A DNA stretch of 64,000 nt, from positions 930,001 to 994,000 of the forward strand of contig NZ_JACHJC010000001.1 of NCBI RefSeq assembly GCF_014203425.1, in the 5' to 3' direction. The translations under genes were made by a program, and so were the position numbers. Of the stretch, positions 23,681-32,555 are shown piece by piece. How positions within the stretch are numbered: the first letter of the stretch is position 1; the number at the start of each line of letters is the position of its first letter. This stretch comes from Micromonospora echinospora. GTDB lineage: Bacteria > Actinomycetota > Actinomycetes > Mycobacteriales > Micromonosporaceae. The notes beneath the pieces are model-generated. The model ran no database searches, was not told the origin of the DNA, and was given only the letters and a program-made list of their open reading frames with translations.

Positions 23681-25021
23681 TCACCAGTTGGTCGAGCCCG
23701 GGACGACCGGCCACGGCCGGTCGACCGGCTTGATCAGGTACGCGATGCCGCCGGAGCCGGAGGCCACGGTGCCGTTCGCCCGGTAGCGCTTGGTGCGCAG
23801 CCAGATCTGCTCGAACTGCTCCCGCTTGTAGACGTTGCGCACCGCCTCGTTCGAGGAGGACGCGGGGTCGTTGACGATCACGTCGCCCTCGGCGGTGAAG
23901 CCGACGATCACGAACAGGTGCCCGGCGGTGCCGTAGTTGGCCCCGTCGAGTTCGCTGGCGAGGAACGACTGCGAGGTCACCACCGGGATGCCGGCCTTGA
24001 TGAACCGTTCCGCCTCGTCCAGCGAGTGCAGCCGGGTGACCCGGCCCTCCAGGCCGGGGAAGCTCGCCGCGTACGCGGTGTTGAACGGCCAGTTGCCGGC
24101 GCCCTCGTACTCGTAGTCGTAGGTCATCCGGGCGGCGTGGTCGACAGTCGGGTCGGGGTAGGCGGGGTCGACCCAGGAGACGTCCTCGGCCGAGGGCTTG
24201 CGGCCCCAGTACTCGACCACCATCTCCGTCGAGGTGGGGGAGCACCACGCCTCGCCGCCGCCGTTGTACTCCGGGTACTCGCCGATGTGGACGTTCTGCG
24301 AGTAGCGCGGCACGGCCAGCTCGGTGCCCCAGGCGATGCCGCCCCGGCTCGGGGTGACGGTGAACCGGTCCGGCACGTTCGACGCCATCGCGCCGAGCAT
24401 CCGGACCTGCGGCGCGGCGGCCTGGCCGGGGGCGCGGTAGAGGGTCAGCCGCAGCTGGTACGAGCGCAGCAGCACCCCGGCGTCGGCGTCGTCGATCGAG
24501 AACGTGTCGGTCCAGATGCTCGACCACGGGTCGCCCTGGCCGTCCAGCGTGGACCGCTTGATGTCCTGGTCGCCGGAGGCCCAGCGGCCCATGACGAACC
24601 ACGGGGTCTGTGCCCCGGTGTTGTACGTGCCGTGCAGCTCGACCTGGATCCAGGTGCCGGCCGGGGTGGCGGCGTTCCAGGACGCGACAAGCTCGGTGGC
24701 GTCGAACCCGATCCGCCGTTCGGGCGAGGTCCAGGTGGCGTACTCCCAGGTGCGGGTCGTGCCGGTGTGCTCGTCGGTGAACTCGGTGGTGCCCGCCGGG
24801 CGGTCGATGGTCAGCGCGGGGTGGCGACCCGGCACGGCGCGGGTGCCCTGGTGGGAGCCGCTGCGCCAGTCGGGGAAGCGGGAGAACTCCTGGAACGTGA
24901 TCTGTTCGTCGTGCGTGACGCCCGGCCGCGAGGCGTGTGCCTGGGCCGGTGCGGTGGTGCCGAGGAGGGTGAGCGCGGTGAGGCCGGCGAGGGCGACCGC
25001 GCGTAGGGATCTTCCGAACAT
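23681..25021 (-). CDS. Secreted C39-like peptidase family protein
   Basis: A 446-residue exported protein. The signal peptide is about 35 residues (ALTLLGTTAPAQA). The N-terminal half is beta-rich (TWEYATW, RIGFDATELVASWNAATPAG). The C-terminal half has a papain-like C39 core: Cys in GGGEAWCSPTS, His in GTAGHLFVIVGF, and Asn/Asp in VNDPASSS. Members are extracellular cysteine peptidases of unclear substrate. ATG 25021 has GGAG at good spacing. It diverges from the M14 carboxypeptidase gene, and an inverted repeat in between may coordinate both secreted peptidases. Confidence 0.85.
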   Translation of the reverse strand: MFGRSLRAVALAGLTALTLLGTTAPAQAHASRPGVTHDEQITFQEFSRFPDWRSGSHQGTRAVPGRHPALTIDRPAGTTEFTDEHTGTTRTWEYATWTSPERRIGFDATELVASWNAATPAGTWIQVELHGTYNTGAQTPWFVMGRWASGDQDIKRSTLDGQGDPWSSIWTDTFSIDDADAGVLLRSYQLRLTLYRAPGQAAAPQVRMLGAMASNVPDRFTVTPSRGGIAWGTELAVPRYSQNVHIGEYPEYNGGGEAWCSPTSTEMVVEYWGRKPSAEDVSWVDPAYPDPTVDHAARMTYDYEYEGAGNWPFNTAYAASFPGLEGRVTRLHSLDEAERFIKAGIPVVTSQSFLASELDGANYGTAGHLFVIVGFTAEGDVIVNDPASSSNEAVRNVYKREQFEQIWLRTKRYRANGTVASGSGGIAYLIKPVDRPWPVVPGSTNW

Positions 25022-25132
25022 GGCAGCTCCACAGGGAGACGGCATCGTTGCCGTTCACTGTCGCGCCTGGCGGGAAGTTTCGCCAGATGTTCAGGCATGG
25101 AAAATCATTGCCGAAGTGACGATCAGGTCGGG

Positions 25133-25168
25133 ATGGTCAAAGGGAAAGACAGATATTGATATGACCAT
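25133..25168. promoter_or_regulatory. Inverted repeat between the divergent secreted peptidase genes
   Basis: ATGGTCA at 25133-25139 and TGACCAT at 25162-25168 flank a 22-bp AT-rich spacer containing ATATTGATAT. Its placement in the 207-bp divergent gap suits an operator or DNA-bending site. Confidence 0.4.
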
Positions 25169-25228
25169 GTGTCTCCTGGTGGAGTGTGCGGACAACGGGA
25201 GCTCTCCCGTACCCCCAGGAGGTTGTCC

Positions 25229-26551
25229 ATGGCCTTCCGCGCCTCTCCGTTCCGCCGTCGGCTGGCGCTCGCCGCCGCCATCGGCCTGACCATCGTCAGC
25301 GCGGCCGCCGCGCCAGCCGTCGCCCGGCCCGCACCGGAAGGCTCCGGCGAGCCGTCCACAGTCGCCTACCGGGTGCTCGGCCCACGCACCGCCGCGGACC
25401 GCACCGCGGTCGCCGGCACCGGCGCCGCCATCGACTACTCCGAACACGGTGTGTTGCACGTCACGGCCACCAAGGCCGAGGCGAACGCGATCACCCGGCT
25501 CGGGTTCCGGCTCGAGAAGGACGTCGTGCCGGAGCACAACCACGCCGACGGGGGCATGACCGCGAACGCGTTCCCGCCCGCCGACTCGAACTACCACGAC
25601 TACGCCGAGCTGACCACTGTGGTGAACAAGGTGGTCGCCGACCACCCGACGATCGCCCGCAAGCTGAGCATCGGCACGTCGTACCAGGGCCGGGACCTGA
25701 TGGCCGTGAAGATCTCCGACAACGTCGCCACCGACGAGGCGGAGCCGGAGATCCTGTTCAACTCCCAGCAGCACGCCCGTGAGCACCTGACCGTCGAGAT
25801 GGCGATCTACCTGCTCAACCTCTTCACCGACAACTACGGCAGCGACTCCCGGATCACGAACATCGTCAACTCCCGGGAGATCTGGATCGTCCCCACCGTC
25901 AACCCGGACGGCAGCGAGTACGACATCGCCACCGGCTCCTACCGCTCCTGGCGCAAGAACCGGCAGCCCAACAGCGGCTCGACCGCCATCGGCACCGACC
26001 TGAACCGCAACTGGGGCTACCAGTGGGGCTGCTGCGGCGGCTCGTCCAGCTCGAAGTCGTCGGACACCTACCGGGGGCCGTCCGCGTTCTCTGCGCCGGA
26101 AACCGCGGCGCTGCGCAACTTCGTCAACAGCCGGGTCGTCGGCGGGGTGCAGCAGATCAAGGCGAACATCGACTTCCACACGTACTCGCAGCTGGTGCTC
26201 TGGCCGTACGGCTACACGTACAGCAACACCGCCACCGGCATGACCGCCGACCAGTACAACACCTTCGCCACCATCGGCCAGCAGATGGCGGCGACGAACA
26301 ACTACACCCCGGAACAGTCGAGCGACCTCTACATCGCCGACGGCACCAGCATCGACTGGATGTGGGGAGCCCACAAGATCTGGGCGTACACCTTCGAGAT
26401 GTACCCCGGCTCGGCCTCGGGCGGCGGCTTCTACCCGCCGGACGAGGTGATCCCGGCGCAGACCTCGCGTAACCGCAACGCGGTGCTGATGCTGGCCGAG
26501 TACGCCGACTGCCCGTACCGGGCGATCGGGAAGCAGAGCCAGTACTGCTGA
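25229..26551 (+). CDS. Secreted M14-family zinc carboxypeptidase
   Basis: A 440-residue exported metallocarboxypeptidase. A signal peptide ([21 protein letters not shown]) and a propeptide-like region of about 90 residues precede the M14 domain. Zinc ligands are in HAREH (His, Glu) and DFHTYSQ (His). Substrate residues are in [10 protein letters not shown], and the general-base glutamate is in YTFEMYP. It trims C-terminal residues from peptides outside the cell. ATG 25229 has a strong CAGGAGG. It diverges from the C39-like peptidase gene. A 15-bp hairpin follows the stop. Confidence 0.93.
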   Translation: MAFRASPFRRRLALAAAIGLTIVSAAAAPAVARPAPEGSGEPSTVAYRVLGPRTAADRTAVAGTGAAIDYSEHGVLHVTATKAEANAITRLGFRLEKDVVPEHNHADGGMTANAFPPADSNYHDYAELTTVVNKVVADHPTIARKLSIGTSYQGRDLMAVKISDNVATDEAEPEILFNSQQHAREHLTVEMAIYLLNLFTDNYGSDSRITNIVNSREIWIVPTVNPDGSEYDIATGSYRSWRKNRQPNSGSTAIGTDLNRNWGYQWGCCGGSSSSKSSDTYRGPSAFSAPETAALRNFVNSRVVGGVQQIKANIDFHTYSQLVLWPYGYTYSNTATGMTADQYNTFATIGQQMAATNNYTPEQSSDLYIADGTSIDWMWGAHKIWAYTFEMYPGSASGGGFYPPDEVIPAQTSRNRNAVLMLAEYADCPYRAIGKQSQYC

Positions 26552-26561
26552 CCTCACTACC

Positions 26562-26602
26562 GGGTGGGAACCCCGGTTCCACCCCCGCCGGGGTTCCCAC
26601 CC
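26562..26602 (+). terminator. Terminator of the M14 carboxypeptidase gene
   Basis: A perfect 15-bp stem (GGGTGGGAACCCCGG at 26562-26576, complement at 26588-26602) with an 11-nt loop starts 11 bp after the stop codon. It insulates the cobalamin riboswitch that follows. Confidence 0.8.
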
Positions 26603-26635
26603 ACCCCCACCGTCCGGACGATCTCCGCTGGTCGT

Positions 26636-26790
26636 GCGCTACGGTGGCACCGACCGTGCCACAGCGAAGCCGGTGCGAAACCGGCGCTGTCCCGCAACTG
26701 TGATGCCCCGTACGCGCGGCGTCGGCCTCCCGCCGGCGCCGACGGACGTGGGACGAGCCAGGTCGCCTGCGGCCCGGTCGCGACACGCGC
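26636..26790 (+). ncRNA. Cobalamin riboswitch
   Basis: The conserved core at 26666-26703 reads like GAAnCCGGTGCGAAnCCGG followed by GCTGTCCCGCAACTGTGA. The B12 box GCCAGGTCGCCTGC lies at 26757-26770. Both are hallmarks of adenosylcobalamin-type aptamers. It precedes btuF-btuC-btuD and should lower their expression when cobalamin is plentiful. Ends are approximate. A GC-rich stem at about 26799-26820 (AAGG...CCTT, then TTTTCT) could serve as terminator, and a second hairpin masks the btuF ribosome site. Confidence 0.93.
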
Positions 26791-26824
26791 TCTCGAGGAA
26801 GGGCGCCTCGCGGGCGGGCCTTTT

Positions 26825-26864
26825 CTCCTGTCGGCGAAGCACCACACTCCTCGACCGACAGGAG
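26825..26864 (+). promoter_or_regulatory. Ribosome-site-masking hairpin of btuF
   Basis: CTCCTGTCGG at 26825-26834 pairs perfectly with CCGACAGGAG at 26855-26864 across a 20-nt loop. The right arm contains most of the btuF ribosome site GGAGG (26861-26865), 4 bases from the ATG at 26870. This is the expected expression platform for translational control by the upstream riboswitch. Confidence 0.75.
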
Positions 26865-26869
26865 GCTTC

Positions 26870-27802
26870 ATGTCCAGACGTACCCCCCGGCTCTTCGCCA
26901 CCGCGCTCGCGGCCGGCGTGCTGCTCCTCGGCGGCTGCGCCGAGAACACCTCGACCGACACCCCCGCCGCCGGCGCCTCCGGCGGCGCGTTCCCGGCCAC
27001 CGTCGGCAAGCTGACGCTGGAGAAGCGGCCCGAGAAGATCGTCTCGCTCTCGCCGACCTCGACCGAGATGCTCTTCGCCATCGGAGCCGGCAAGCAGGTC
27101 ACCGCCGTTGACGACCAGTCGAACTACCCGGCCGAGGCACCCCGCACCGACCTGTCCGGCTACCAGCCGAACGCCGAGGCGGTCGCCTCCCGTAACCCCG
27201 ACCTGGTGGTGATCTCGGACAACCTCAACAAGATCGCCGACCAGCTCGTCGCGCTGAAGATCCCGGTCCTGCAGATCCCCGCCGCGGCCACGCTCGACGA
27301 CACGTACCGGCAGCTCACCGACCTGGGCACGCTCACCGGCCACCGGTCCGAGGCCGAGGCCGTGGTGCAGAAGATGAAGGACGACATCACCGCGCTGACC
27401 AAGGACCTGCCCAAGCGCGCGGAGAAGCTGACCTACTTCCACGAGCTTGGCCCGGAGCTGTACACAGCGACCAGCAAGACCTTCATCGGCACCATCTACG
27501 CGCTCGCCGGGCTGGAGAACATCGCCGACCCGTCCGACGCCGACGGGAAGAACGGCGGCTACCCGCAGCTCTCCCAGGAGATCATCGTCAAGGCGAACCC
27601 CGACTTCGTCTTCCTGTCCGACACCAAGTGCTGCAAGCAGAGCGCCGACACGGTGAAGGCGCGCAGCGGGTGGGCCGGCATCAACGCTGTGAAGAACAAC
27701 CAGATCGTGGGTCTGGACGACGACATCGCCTCGCGCTGGGGTCCGCGCGTGGTCGACCTGCTGAAGGTCATCGTCGACGCCACCGCCAAGGTCCCGGCCT
27801 GA
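26870..27802 (+). CDS. btuF: Cobalamin ABC transporter substrate-binding lipoprotein
   Basis: A 310-residue BtuF/FecB-like lipoprotein. The signal peptide ends in a lipobox, LLGGC, so the mature Cys is lipid-anchored outside the membrane. Two periplasmic-binding lobes follow, with the type III signature VSLSPTSTEMLFAIGAG, NPDLVVISDN and GYPQLSQEIIVKANPDFVFL. A CC pair (DTKCCKQ) near residue 255 is unusual and may form a disulfide. The riboswitch upstream makes vitamin B12 the likely ligand rather than a siderophore. AGGAGG precedes ATG 26870. Confidence 0.9.
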   Translation: MSRRTPRLFATALAAGVLLLGGCAENTSTDTPAAGASGGAFPATVGKLTLEKRPEKIVSLSPTSTEMLFAIGAGKQVTAVDDQSNYPAEAPRTDLSGYQPNAEAVASRNPDLVVISDNLNKIADQLVALKIPVLQIPAAATLDDTYRQLTDLGTLTGHRSEAEAVVQKMKDDITALTKDLPKRAEKLTYFHELGPELYTATSKTFIGTIYALAGLENIADPSDADGKNGGYPQLSQEIIVKANPDFVFLSDTKCCKQSADTVKARSGWAGINAVKNNQIVGLDDDIASRWGPRVVDLLKVIVDATAKVPA

Positions 27803-27804
27803 CC

Positions 27805-28965
27805 GTGGCCGTGCGACCGGCGGAATCCGCCCCCCGCCCGGCCGGGACGCCCGAGGTGTCCCGGCCGGGCGGCCGGCTGCTGCCCCGGCCCGGGCGGCGG
27901 GGCACACCCGCCGCCCCGGTCCAGCCCGCCGGACTGCGCAAGCGCTGGTTGCTCGCCGGAGTGGTGGCGGTGCTCGTCGCGCTGGTGGCCGGTGTCTCGC
28001 TCGGCCCGGTCAGCCTGCCGCCCGGCAGCGTCGCGGCCGAACTGCTCAACCTGCTACCCGGGGTACGCCTCGACAGCGGGCTCACCGAGCGGGAGATCGC
28101 GATCATCACCGAACTGCGGCTGCCCCGGGTCGTGCTCGGGCTGCTGGTGGGCGCGCTCCTCGCCCTGGCCGGCGGCTGCTACCAGGGCGTCTTCCGCAAC
28201 CCGCTGGCCGACCCGTACCTGCTCGGCGTGGCCGCCGGCGCCGGCTTCGCGGTCACCACGGCGATCGTGCTCGGCGCCGGAGCCGGCGGGGCGCTGACCG
28301 GGCTGCCGATCACCATCCCGCTCGCCGCGTTCGTCGGCTCGCTCGGCGCGGTCGTGCTGACGTACCTGCTCGGCGCGGCCGGCGGACGGGACCGGTCACC
28401 GGCCACCCTGATCCTGGCCGGGGTGGCGGTCTCGGCGTTCTTCGGCGCCGGGCAGACGTACCTGCTGCAACAGCACTCCGACAACATCCAGCAGGTCTAC
28501 TCCTGGCTGCTCGGGCGGCTGGCCACCGCCGGCTGGCACGACGTGTGGCTGGTCCTGCCGTACTTCGTGCTCACCGCCGTTGTGGTGCTGCTGCACCGGC
28601 GCGAGCTGGACGTGCTCTCCGTCGGCGACGACGAGGCCACCGGCCTGGGGCTGCACCCGCAGCGGTCCCGCTACCTGCTGATCGCCGCCGCGTCGCTCGG
28701 TACCGCCGCCGCGGTGTCCGCGTCCGGCCTGATCGGCTTCGTCGGCATCATCGTGCCGCACACCATGCGGCTGCTCTTCGGTTCCAGCCACCGGGTGATC
28801 CTGCCGCTGTCGATGCTGTTCGGCGGCGCGTTCCTCGCGCTCACCGACGTGGTCGCCCGTACCGCCGCCGCGCCCGCCGAGATCCCGATCGGCGTGGTCA
28901 CCGCGCTGCTCGGCGGCCCGTTCTTCGTCCTCGTCCTGCGTACCGCCCGCCGGGTGGCGATGTGA
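27805..28965 (+). CDS. btuC: Cobalamin ABC transporter permease (FecCD family)
   Basis: A 386-residue permease with a Pro/Arg-rich N-terminal extension of about 45 residues, then about ten membrane helices. The family signature GGCYQGVFRNPLADPYLLG and the ATPase-coupling region near GLIGFVGIIVPHTMRLLFGS are clear. It forms a homodimer with BtuD to carry B12 delivered by BtuF. GTG 27805 is 2 bp after the btuF stop; a GTG two codons later (27811) or further in could also be used. It overlaps btuD by 4 bp. Confidence 0.9.
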   Translation: MAVRPAESAPRPAGTPEVSRPGGRLLPRPGRRGTPAAPVQPAGLRKRWLLAGVVAVLVALVAGVSLGPVSLPPGSVAAELLNLLPGVRLDSGLTEREIAIITELRLPRVVLGLLVGALLALAGGCYQGVFRNPLADPYLLGVAAGAGFAVTTAIVLGAGAGGALTGLPITIPLAAFVGSLGAVVLTYLLGAAGGRDRSPATLILAGVAVSAFFGAGQTYLLQQHSDNIQQVYSWLLGRLATAGWHDVWLVLPYFVLTAVVVLLHRRELDVLSVGDDEATGLGLHPQRSRYLLIAAASLGTAAAVSASGLIGFVGIIVPHTMRLLFGSSHRVILPLSMLFGGAFLALTDVVARTAAAPAEIPIGVVTALLGGPFFVLVLRTARRVAM

Positions 28966-29741
28966 ACGCCCCCGCCGTGCGCGTCCACGACCTGCGGGTC
29001 GCCCTCGGCGGCAACCCGATCCTGGCCGGCGTCGACCTGACCGTCGCCGCCGGCGAGTGGGTCACCGTGATCGGCCCCAACGGCGCCGGCAAGTCGACCC
29101 TGTTGCGCGCCGTCGGCGGCCTGCTGACCGGCCCGGGCGAGGTGGCCCTCTTCGGTACGCCGATCGGCGCGCTCCGCCGCCGCGAACGAGCCCGGGTGGT
29201 GGCCACAGTGGCCCAGTCCCCGGTGGTGCCGGCCGGCATGTCGGTCTTCGACTACACGCTGCTCGGGCGCACCCCGTACATCCCGGCGCTGGGCCGTGAG
29301 TCGGCAGCCGACCTGGCCGCCGTGCACGAGGTGCTGGACCGGCTCGACCTCGGCCCGTTCGCCCACCGTGAGCTGGCCACGCTCTCCGGCGGCGAGCGGC
29401 AGCGCGTCTTCCTGGCCCGGGCGCTGGCCCAGGGCGCCACCCTGCTGCTGCTGGACGAGCCGACGAGCGCGCTGGACATCGGGCACCAGCAGGAGGTGCT
29501 GGAACTGGTCGACCAGCTCCGCCGCGCGCACGGCCTGACCGTGCTGGCCACCATGCACGACCTCTCCATCGCCGGCGAGTACGCCGACCGCCTGGTGCTG
29601 CTCGCCGACGGCCGGGTGGCCGCCGCCGGCCCACCGGAGCAGGTGCTGACCGAGGACCTGCTGGCCCGCCACTACCGAGCCCACATCCGGGTGATCCCCG
29701 GCGAACACGGCCCCCTGGTGGTCCCCGTCCGCCCAACCTGA
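28962..29741 (+). CDS. btuD: Cobalamin ABC transporter ATP-binding protein
   Basis: A 259-residue ABC ATPase. Walker A is GPNGAGKST at about residues 38-46, signature motif LSGGERQRV, Walker B LLLLDEPTSALD, and the H-loop is in ATMHDLS. It drives the BtuC permease. GTG 28962 overlaps the btuC stop (GTGA). The palindromic repeat at 29797 lies downstream. Confidence 0.92.
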   Translation: MNAPAVRVHDLRVALGGNPILAGVDLTVAAGEWVTVIGPNGAGKSTLLRAVGGLLTGPGEVALFGTPIGALRRRERARVVATVAQSPVVPAGMSVFDYTLLGRTPYIPALGRESAADLAAVHEVLDRLDLGPFAHRELATLSGGERQRVFLARALAQGATLLLLDEPTSALDIGHQQEVLELVDQLRRAHGLTVLATMHDLSIAGEYADRLVLLADGRVAAAGPPEQVLTEDLLARHYRAHIRVIPGEHGPLVVPVRPT

Positions 29742-29796
29742 CCCCCGTCCTCGCCCCTCGTCCCCGTCCCGCCCTCGCCCGCCCTGCCCTCACCCG

Positions 29797-29869
29797 GTCG
29801 ATCTTGGACTTTGGGCCCCGGCAAAAGGTGCGAATATGGCGCCGCGAGGGCCGAAACTGCAAGATCGAC
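29797..29869. repeat. Palindromic intergenic repeat (REP-like)
   Basis: GTCGATCTTG at 29797-29806 is matched by CAAGATCGAC at 29860-29869, with inner imperfect pairing (CTTTGGGCCC near 29809 and GGGCCGAAAC near 29849). The 73-bp unit folds into one long hairpin. It sits between btuD and the convergent VOC gene, so it may also terminate transcription from both sides. Confidence 0.65.
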
Positions 29870-29912
29870 GGACGGGTTGGCGGCCGTCCCGGCCTCGCGC
29901 GAGGGAGGGGGG

Positions 29913-30671
29913 TCAGCGGAGGGTGGAGATGGAGAAGAGGGCGCCGGACGGGTCGCGCAGGGCGGCGCTGCGGCCGGCCGGGTTGTCGCGCGGCGGGACG
30001 AGGATGGTGCCGCCCAGTTCGGCGGCCCGCGCGGCGGTGGCGTCGGCGTCCTCCACCGCGAAGTAGACGGCCCAGTACGCGGGCAGGTCCGCCGGCAGCG
30101 GCTCGGCCCGGGGCACCATGCCGGCGACGATGCGGGCACCGCAGCGCCACCCGATGTACGCCACCGGCCCGGCGGGACGCTCCTCCGGGTGCCAGCCGAA
30201 GACCAGCGCGTAGAACTCCTTGGCGCTCTCCGGATCGGGGGTGACCAGTTCGTTCCAGCACATCGCGCCGGGTGCGTTGAACAGTTCGGCCCCGCGCATC
30301 GCCATCGGCTGCCAGACGCTGAACACGGCGCCCGCCGGGTCGGCGAGGACCGCCATCCGGCCCTGCGTGGAGACGTCGAACGGGGAGACCACCACCTGCC
30401 CGCCGGCCGCCTCCACCCGGGTCGCGACCAGGTCGGCGTCGTCGGTCGCCACGTACATCGACCAGACCGGCACCTGCTCCGGCGTGGCGGGCGGACCGGC
30501 CCCGGCGACGGCCTTGCCGTCCTTCTGGAAGACGGTGTAGCCGCCCGCGTCCGGCTCGGGGGAGATCCGTCCGGTCCAGCCGAACAGCTCGGGGTAGAAC
30601 TGTCGCGCGTCCTCCAGCCCCGGCGTGGCCAGGTCGGTCCAGCAGGGCGTGCCGGGCTCGACGCCGTTCAC
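29913..30671 (-). CDS. VOC-family protein with two glyoxalase-like domains
   Basis: A 252-residue protein of two tandem VOC (glyoxalase/bleomycin-resistance/dioxygenase) units: about 1-120 (GTPCWTDLATPGLEDARQFY ... LADPAGAVFSVWQ) and about 130-250 (GAMCWNELVTPDPESAKEFY ... LRDPSGALFSIST). This layout fits the hydroxylase/CFP-30-like VOC group of actinobacteria; no activity can be assigned. GTG 30671 with AGAGGGG upstream is preferred over an in-frame start 30 codons earlier. Confidence 0.85.
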   Translation of the reverse strand: MNGVEPGTPCWTDLATPGLEDARQFYPELFGWTGRISPEPDAGGYTVFQKDGKAVAGAGPPATPEQVPVWSMYVATDDADLVATRVEAAGGQVVVSPFDVSTQGRMAVLADPAGAVFSVWQPMAMRGAELFNAPGAMCWNELVTPDPESAKEFYALVFGWHPEERPAGPVAYIGWRCGARIVAGMVPRAEPLPADLPAYWAVYFAVEDADATAARAAELGGTILVPPRDNPAGRSAALRDPSGALFSISTLR

Positions 30672-30765
30672 GGTGACCCCTCTCGCCGGGGACGGTCCCG
30701 CTGGCCCGCCCTGTCGGCATCGTGGCACCGCCGGGTCGGCCGCCGGGCCGGAACCGGACAAAAGG

Positions 30766-31503
30766 TCAGGTGAAGCGGCGACCCTCGTCCCGCCGGTACG
30801 CCCAGCCGGCGGCCGCGGCGAGCACCAGCACCCAGACTCCCAGCATCACCAGCGACAGGGTGCCGGGCCGGAAGTCCGTGCCGGCCGCCCAGATCAGTTC
30901 CACGGCGCCCCGGGTCGGCAGGTAGGGGGCGATCGCCTTGATGAAGCCGGGCGCGTCGTCCGGCCCGGAGAGCAGGCCGCCGCCGAACGCCAGCGGGAAG
31001 AAGATCACCTGCGCCACCACGATCGCCGCCTTGCTCGGCAGCGCGTAGCCGATCGTCAGGCCGAGCAGCGTGAACGGCACCGAGATCACCGCGACCGCGC
31101 CGAGCCCGAGCAGGAACTGCAGCGCGCTGACCCGGGCCTCGGTGGCCACCGCCGCGATCACCACCACCGGGATCATCGACACGTAGGTCAGCACCAGCCC
31201 GGCCAGGATCCGCCCGGTCAACCGCGGCGCTGGCCCGGTCGGCAGCGTCCGGGTGTACGGGTTCCAGGGCTGGTCGCGGTCCTCGGCGACGCCCACGCCG
31301 TACTGGAAGATGTTCGCGGTCATCACCGCGAACGTGACCATGGCGGCGGTCGCGTAGGTGGCCCCGGTGGGGTCGTCGCCGGCGAACGGCACCACGAAGA
31401 AGAGCATCGAGGCGGCGGGGAAGAAGGCGCTGCCCACCACCGCCACCGGCACCCGGATGATCTCCAGGAGGTGGTAGCGGGCGTGGACGAGGGCGAGCGG
31501 CAC
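30766..31503 (-). CDS. ABC-2 type transporter permease
   Basis: A 245-residue integral membrane protein with six hydrophobic segments and the ABC-2 pattern (VTFAVMTANIFQYGVGVAEDRD, then the C-terminal FPLAFGGGLLSG and IAPYLPTRGAVELIWA). It pairs with the ATPase gene 9 bp upstream (31513-32400) to form an exporter. Such pairs export antibiotics, lipids or peptides; the substrate is unknown. The ATG at 31503 directly follows the ATPase stop region. Confidence 0.88.
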   Translation of the reverse strand: MPLALVHARYHLLEIIRVPVAVVGSAFFPAASMLFFVVPFAGDDPTGATYATAAMVTFAVMTANIFQYGVGVAEDRDQPWNPYTRTLPTGPAPRLTGRILAGLVLTYVSMIPVVVIAAVATEARVSALQFLLGLGAVAVISVPFTLLGLTIGYALPSKAAIVVAQVIFFPLAFGGGLLSGPDDAPGFIKAIAPYLPTRGAVELIWAAGTDFRPGTLSLVMLGVWVLVLAAAAGWAYRRDEGRRFT

Positions 31504-31512
31504 GACGGTCTC

Positions 31513-32400
31513 CTAGGCGGGGGTGGGCGCGGGCCGGTCGCCGGCCGTGATGGCGAGGAACGCCTCCTCCAGCGAGGTGGGCCGGACCTCCAGGTCGCGG
31601 AACGCCACCCCGGCGGTGACCAGGTCACGGACGAGCTGGTCGGCGTCGGTGGTGAGCAGGTGCACCCGCCCGTCGGCGCGTTCGGTGGCGACCACCCCGG
31701 GCAGCGTCGGCAGGTCGTCGGCGACCAGGCTGACCCGGCGTACGCCGACGATCCCGCGGATCGCCGCCACCGAGTCGTCGGCCAGCACCCGCCCGTGGCC
31801 GATCACCACCACCCGCTGGGCGAGCGCCTCCACCTCTTCCAGGTAGTGGCTGCTCAGCAGCACTGTGCCGCCGTCGGTGTGGAAGCCGCGGATCGCGTCC
31901 CAGAGCGCGTGCCGCGCCTCCACGTCGAGCCCGGTGGTCGGCTCGTCGAGCACCACCAGCCGGGGACGGCCGACGAACGCCAGCGCCACCGCGAGCCGGC
32001 GACGTTGCCCACCGGAGAGGCCGCCGGTCTGCCGGCGTACCTGGTCGGCCAGGCCGAACCGGTCGAGCAGCTCGCCCCGGGGCACCGGGTCGGGGAAGTG
32101 CGCGGAGACGAAGTCGACCACCTCGCCGACCCGCAGCGTGCCGGGCAGGCCGGTCTCCTGCGGCGTGACGCCGAGCTGCCGCCGGCTCGCCGGGTCGCGC
32201 GGGTCGCCGCCGCACAGCTCGACCCGGCCGGTGGTCGGCCGGCGCAGCCCGACCAGCAGGTTGATCAGGGTGCTCTTGCCGGCGCCGTTCGGGCCGAGCA
32301 GGCCGACCAGCTCCCCGGCCCGGACGGTCAGGTCGACCCGGTCCAGGGCCAGCACGTCGCCGTAGCGGCGGCTGACCTGTTCGGCGCGGGCCAGGATCAT
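31513..32400 (-). CDS. ABC transporter ATP-binding protein
   Basis: A 295-residue DrrA/CcmA-type ATPase. Walker A is GPNGAGKST, Q-loop VTPQETG, signature LSGGQRRRL, Walker B LVVLDEPTTGLD, and H-loop LLSSHYLEE. A C-terminal domain of about 80 residues (LTTDADQLVRDLVTAGVAFR, SLEEAFLAIT) is typical of ABC-2 exporters. It is cotranscribed with the permease. It diverges from the type VII cassette across 155 bp; a TAGGCT box at 32498-32503 may be the promoter of that cassette. Confidence 0.9.
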   Translation of the reverse strand: MILARAEQVSRRYGDVLALDRVDLTVRAGELVGLLGPNGAGKSTLINLLVGLRRPTTGRVELCGGDPRDPASRRQLGVTPQETGLPGTLRVGEVVDFVSAHFPDPVPRGELLDRFGLADQVRRQTGGLSGGQRRRLAVALAFVGRPRLVVLDEPTTGLDVEARHALWDAIRGFHTDGGTVLLSSHYLEEVEALAQRVVVIGHGRVLADDSVAAIRGIVGVRRVSLVADDLPTLPGVVATERADGRVHLLTTDADQLVRDLVTAGVAFRDLEVRPTSLEEAFLAITAGDRPAPTPA

Positions 32401-32555
32401 CCGGGGCTCCTCGGGCGGCGGAAGGGGTGCATGTGCCTTCCCTGTCTACCGTGCCGGGGCAAACGTCGCCGCCCCCTGTGGAACTGCGCACATCCCCTAG
32501 GCTGGTGGCGCCGTCGAGGACGGTGGAAGTTCCGACCGGACACTGGGGAGGGTCC

